A stretch of DNA of 5,764 bases from Candidatus Dadabacteria bacterium (GTDB taxonomy: Bacteria > Desulfobacterota_D > UBA1144 > Nemesobacterales > UBA2774): positions 1-5,764 of the forward strand of contig QIHJ01000436.1 of assembly GCA_003229065.1 (NCBI GenBank), in the 5' to 3' direction. A model generated the notes under the pieces. The model did no database searches, was not told the DNA's origin, and saw only the letters and a list, made by a program, of their open reading frames with translations. Made by a program: the position numbers and the translations under genes. This document shows positions 3,379 through 5,764 of the stretch, piece after piece. Every line of letters begins with the position of its first letter. Position 1 is the first letter of the stretch.

Positions 3379-5596
3379 GCGCCCAATTGCTTCTGTCTAT
3401 AAAATCGAGGCCGTATTCTTGTTTCTGTCCGGACTCGTCAATAGCTATGAGCTCGGCGTATGCGTCCGCCGCCTCGTTGTAGCGGCCTTGGGCGTAAAGC
3501 GCGATACCGAGTATACGCAGGTTCTCGAGGGTCAATTTCTCAGATCCTAATCCAAGCTGGCGGGCTTTCTGTAGATAGGGCAAAGCCTTATCGAACTGCT
3601 CGTTATTAAAGAACATCCTTGCGGTGAGATAGTAGGCCGGCGCGTATTCAGGTGACTCTCGAATTAGCTCTTGCAGAGCCGCCACCTGAAGGGTCCTCTG
3701 TCTCGTGCCGAAAAACTCCCTTATTTTCTCCTCGGTAATCCCGCCTCGATTAATAGCAGAAATTTTTATATCTAACTCTCTCTTCAGGTCATCGGGAAGG
3801 GGTTTATCTCGCAGGGCTTGAAATACCACATGTGCCTTAGCTGTGCCCCCCGACTGCCAGAGGGCGTTTGCACGGATGTTCTGGAGCATGTGGCGGTCTA
3901 CGAGCGGCAGGCGCCCGGTTGTTTCAGAGGGTATGGCCACTTGATCATAATTCCCGCCGTAGTAATTCGAATATGAGAGGCCGTTTAAGAGCACCGGATC
4001 TCCCCCGCTGTAACTAAGAGCCTCTTCAAATCGTATGACGGCCCTGTAGTAATCGTCGTTCCTGAAATGAGTGAAGGCTAGATTTTTGAGAGCTGCCACA
4101 CGTCTCGGGCAAGTGGCTTCGAATATCGAGGGCTCGCTGAATTTTGACTCTGTAATCAATCTGGTTTCCTCGGGTGTGTATACCCCCTCTAAAAATTGTT
4201 GCCATTCAGCGCTTAGCTCGCCGAGACTCTTTCCATAAACCGAAAAGCCGCCCGTCCTGTAGAGTGTTTTAAAATCTTCTATGCCGTAAGTGTCGATCAG
4301 GTATTTTGAGAACGAGCCCATAAGCGTGTAGCTCACCTGGGGCGGGGCGTACCAGAAGCCGAACCCTATTATGTCCTCTATATCGGGCGCCATATTCTTT
4401 TCTATCATCGATTTCGAGTACTGGTGCCGCGTGTAGGCGCCTCCGTTCCAGTCGACGGCGACGGCCAGGCCTTCCAGAAGCCCGATCTTGGGGCTTATCT
4501 TGAGGTAATCCGTGCCGAAGTCCCCGGCCATTACGTGCACGAGCTCGTGCTTTAATATAGGGTGGGGGAATGAGTTGTAGATCATGTGAATTTCCTTATG
4601 CACGGGGTTTGCGATAGTGGTCTCACCCGCGCCTACGATCTTCTTTCTCGTATCAATGTCGGGGTATATATAAGAGCGTATCTTGGCGCCTTTTCCCAGA
4701 TTCAGATATTGGCTTAACTGCTTGTATCTCCACTCATGGTCTTGTGCAATCAGCTCTATATACTCAGCTTCAGGCGAGCCGGGGTCATAGTAGATCACAA
4801 AATTCTCGGTTTCGAGCGACCCCGGGAGTATGTGCTCGGTAACGTACGCGCGGGAATAACTGAACCCGATATTATTCTGATACGAGTAGGAGATTATTAG
4901 AGCTAAAGCTACTACTGCAAGCGAAATAAAATCCCATGCACGCGCCCTTTGAAAGGAGATTCCGTTCATTACTTTTAAAAGCAATAAGAGAAAGACTCCC
5001 CAAAGTATAGTGATTGCCCTGTATATAACTAATGTTTGTGTTACGGGTACGGATTCGTCATAAAGCGGCCCCGGGAAAAAGCCGATTACGGGGTTATACA
5101 GGAAGAGCGATAGTCCAGAGTAGAGCTTCCAGAGGGAATAGAATATTATTGCGAGCAGTATGAGAGCCCCCAGGAGAAAACCCCTTCTTTTCACGACAAA
5201 GCCCGTAAGCAGCCCGAGTGAGGTCGAAAAGAACACGGTGACCGCGGGAATAAGGAGAAAGAACACGGTCCCTTCTTTTATGTAACAGTCCTGTTTTATC
5301 AGGGAGCTAAATAATCCAATCACGTAGACGACTGCGAGTATGATTAAATTTATGAGTATTATTGCCGAAGCCCTGTCCGATACCCTTTGGCCGAATATCG
5401 TGCTCCTGAGCTCTACGTTTGCAAGCTCCGAGGCCAGAAACACGGATATAAATGCCATGATGAACGCCGTGAAGATCGAATATTCGAATCCCAGTGTGCC
5501 GATAAGGGGGAAGAACGTAAGGAGGAGCGATAATGCCGCCGTGACGGCTAAAGATATGAGTACTATTTTTGAGAAGAAAAGCTGTTTGAATGTCAT
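3362..5596 (-). CDS. Polytopic membrane protein with HExxH metalloprotease (gluzincin, peptidase MA-like) and TPR-like domains
   Basis: The 744-residue product has three parts. Residues 1-240 hold about six or seven hydrophobic segments (roughly 10-29, 38-58, 78-100, 110-134, 139-158, 190-209, 222-239), somewhat like an ABC-2-type permease domain. Residues 255-475 form a probable zinc protease domain: HELVHVMAG (zinc ligands His350, His354; catalytic Glu351) is followed by LLEGLAVAVDW, whose Glu375 would be the third ligand, as in gluzincins. GSFSKYLIDTYGIEDFKTLY (428-447) fits the helix after the active site in peptidase-MA-type domains. Residues 495-725 are helical and TPR-like, clearest at 655-682 and 693-720 (LGIALYAQGRYNEAADAYAELIAI). 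The protease and TPR parts probably lie on one side of the membrane, likely the periplasmic side. The ATG at 5596 has only a weak ribosome binding site. Substrate unknown; gene 102 bases upstream of lspA. Confidence 0.85.
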   Translation of the reverse strand: MTFKQLFFSKIVLISLAVTAALSLLLTFFPLIGTLGFEYSIFTAFIMAFISVFLASELANVELRSTIFGQRVSDRASAIILINLIILAVVYVIGLFSSLIKQDCYIKEGTVFFLLIPAVTVFFSTSLGLLTGFVVKRRGFLLGALILLAIIFYSLWKLYSGLSLFLYNPVIGFFPGPLYDESVPVTQTLVIYRAITILWGVFLLLLLKVMNGISFQRARAWDFISLAVVALALIISYSYQNNIGFSYSRAYVTEHILPGSLETENFVIYYDPGSPEAEYIELIAQDHEWRYKQLSQYLNLGKGAKIRSYIYPDIDTRKKIVGAGETTIANPVHKEIHMIYNSFPHPILKHELVHVMAGDFGTDYLKISPKIGLLEGLAVAVDWNGGAYTRHQYSKSMIEKNMAPDIEDIIGFGFWYAPPQVSYTLMGSFSKYLIDTYGIEDFKTLYRTGGFSVYGKSLGELSAEWQQFLEGVYTPEETRLITESKFSEPSIFEATCPRRVAALKNLAFTHFRNDDYYRAVIRFEEALSYSGGDPVLLNGLSYSNYYGGNYDQVAIPSETTGRLPLVDRHMLQNIRANALWQSGGTAKAHVVFQALRDKPLPDDLKRELDIKISAINRGGITEEKIREFFGTRQRTLQVAALQELIRESPEYAPAYYLTARMFFNNEQFDKALPYLQKARQLGLGSEKLTLENLRILGIALYAQGRYNEAADAYAELIAIDESGQKQEYGLDFIDRSNWAQEQSE

Positions 5597-5764
5597 GGGG
5601 TTTTACTCAATTGGTGTGATTTTTCTAATTTTATTCCCCGGCATCGCTGTGAAGCGCTCGCCTCTGTCCCCATGCATAACTATACATAATATTTGGGTGA
5701 GATTGGGTGTTTTTTGAGATTCGCTGAAAAGATGTGGATTCCCAATAAATACGATTAAAAATGA

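Noticed and set aside
5640..5662. Small hairpin in the leader of the protease gene
   Set aside because: A four-pair CGCT/AGCG stem with a short flanking GGC/GCC pair is too weak to call a terminator or riboswitch.
5340..5717. Plus-strand 125-codon frame at the right end
   Set aside because: It overlaps the membrane-segment coding region antisense and extends into the noncoding gap; no ribosome binding site and no recognisable product.

Overview
The window holds seven protein-coding genes, six on the minus strand and one small gene on the plus strand. I see no rRNA, tRNA, CRISPR array, insertion sequence or phage gene. The housekeeping set (lipoprotein signal peptidase, riboflavin synthase, shikimate kinase), the moderate base composition and the GAGGTGA-type ribosome binding sites suggest a diderm bacterium, perhaps of the Desulfobacterota/deltaproteobacterial type. 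That placement is a guess from gene style, because no taxonomic marker is present.

Layout from left to right. At 1-383 (minus) is the N-terminal 127 codons of a cytoplasmic helical protein that runs off the left edge. At 384-656 is a divergent intergenic region with a candidate promoter for the left gene, two short palindromes, a GC-richer block with inverted repeats, and a weak promoter candidate for the small plus-strand gene. At 657-860 (plus) is an unrecognised 67-residue protein that looks like a small beta-barrel. It converges on a five-gene minus-strand series, which in transcription order runs: 5596-3362, a 744-residue membrane protein with a zinc-metalloprotease motif and helical repeats; 3259-2774, lspA; 2774-2178, riboflavin synthase; 2138-1617, aroK; and 1496-906, a cyclase-family metal-dependent hydrolase. 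The coding sense of the hydrolase clearly begins upstream of 1496.

lspA to the hydrolase is probably one transcript: lspA and the riboflavin synthase gene overlap by one base, the next gap is 39 bases, and no terminator is visible. The 102-base gap before lspA contains a candidate promoter placed so close to the lspA ATG that the message would be nearly leaderless. The products serve unrelated tasks (lipoprotein maturation, flavin synthesis, aromatic amino acid synthesis, an unknown hydrolysis), so this is a mixed housekeeping operon rather than one pathway.

The points most worth a second look are: (1) the hydrolase gene, which has no ATG, GTG or TTG ahead of its conserved N-terminus, while an ATA codon sits at good distance behind a Shine-Dalgarno sequence; (2) the membrane/gluzincin/TPR protein, whose architecture I cannot assign to a characterised family; (3) a perfect 17-base repeat with 22-base period that duplicates the stop-codon region of that gene; and (4) the near-leaderless lspA promoter. 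I found no convincing new defence, mobile or RNA-guided system.
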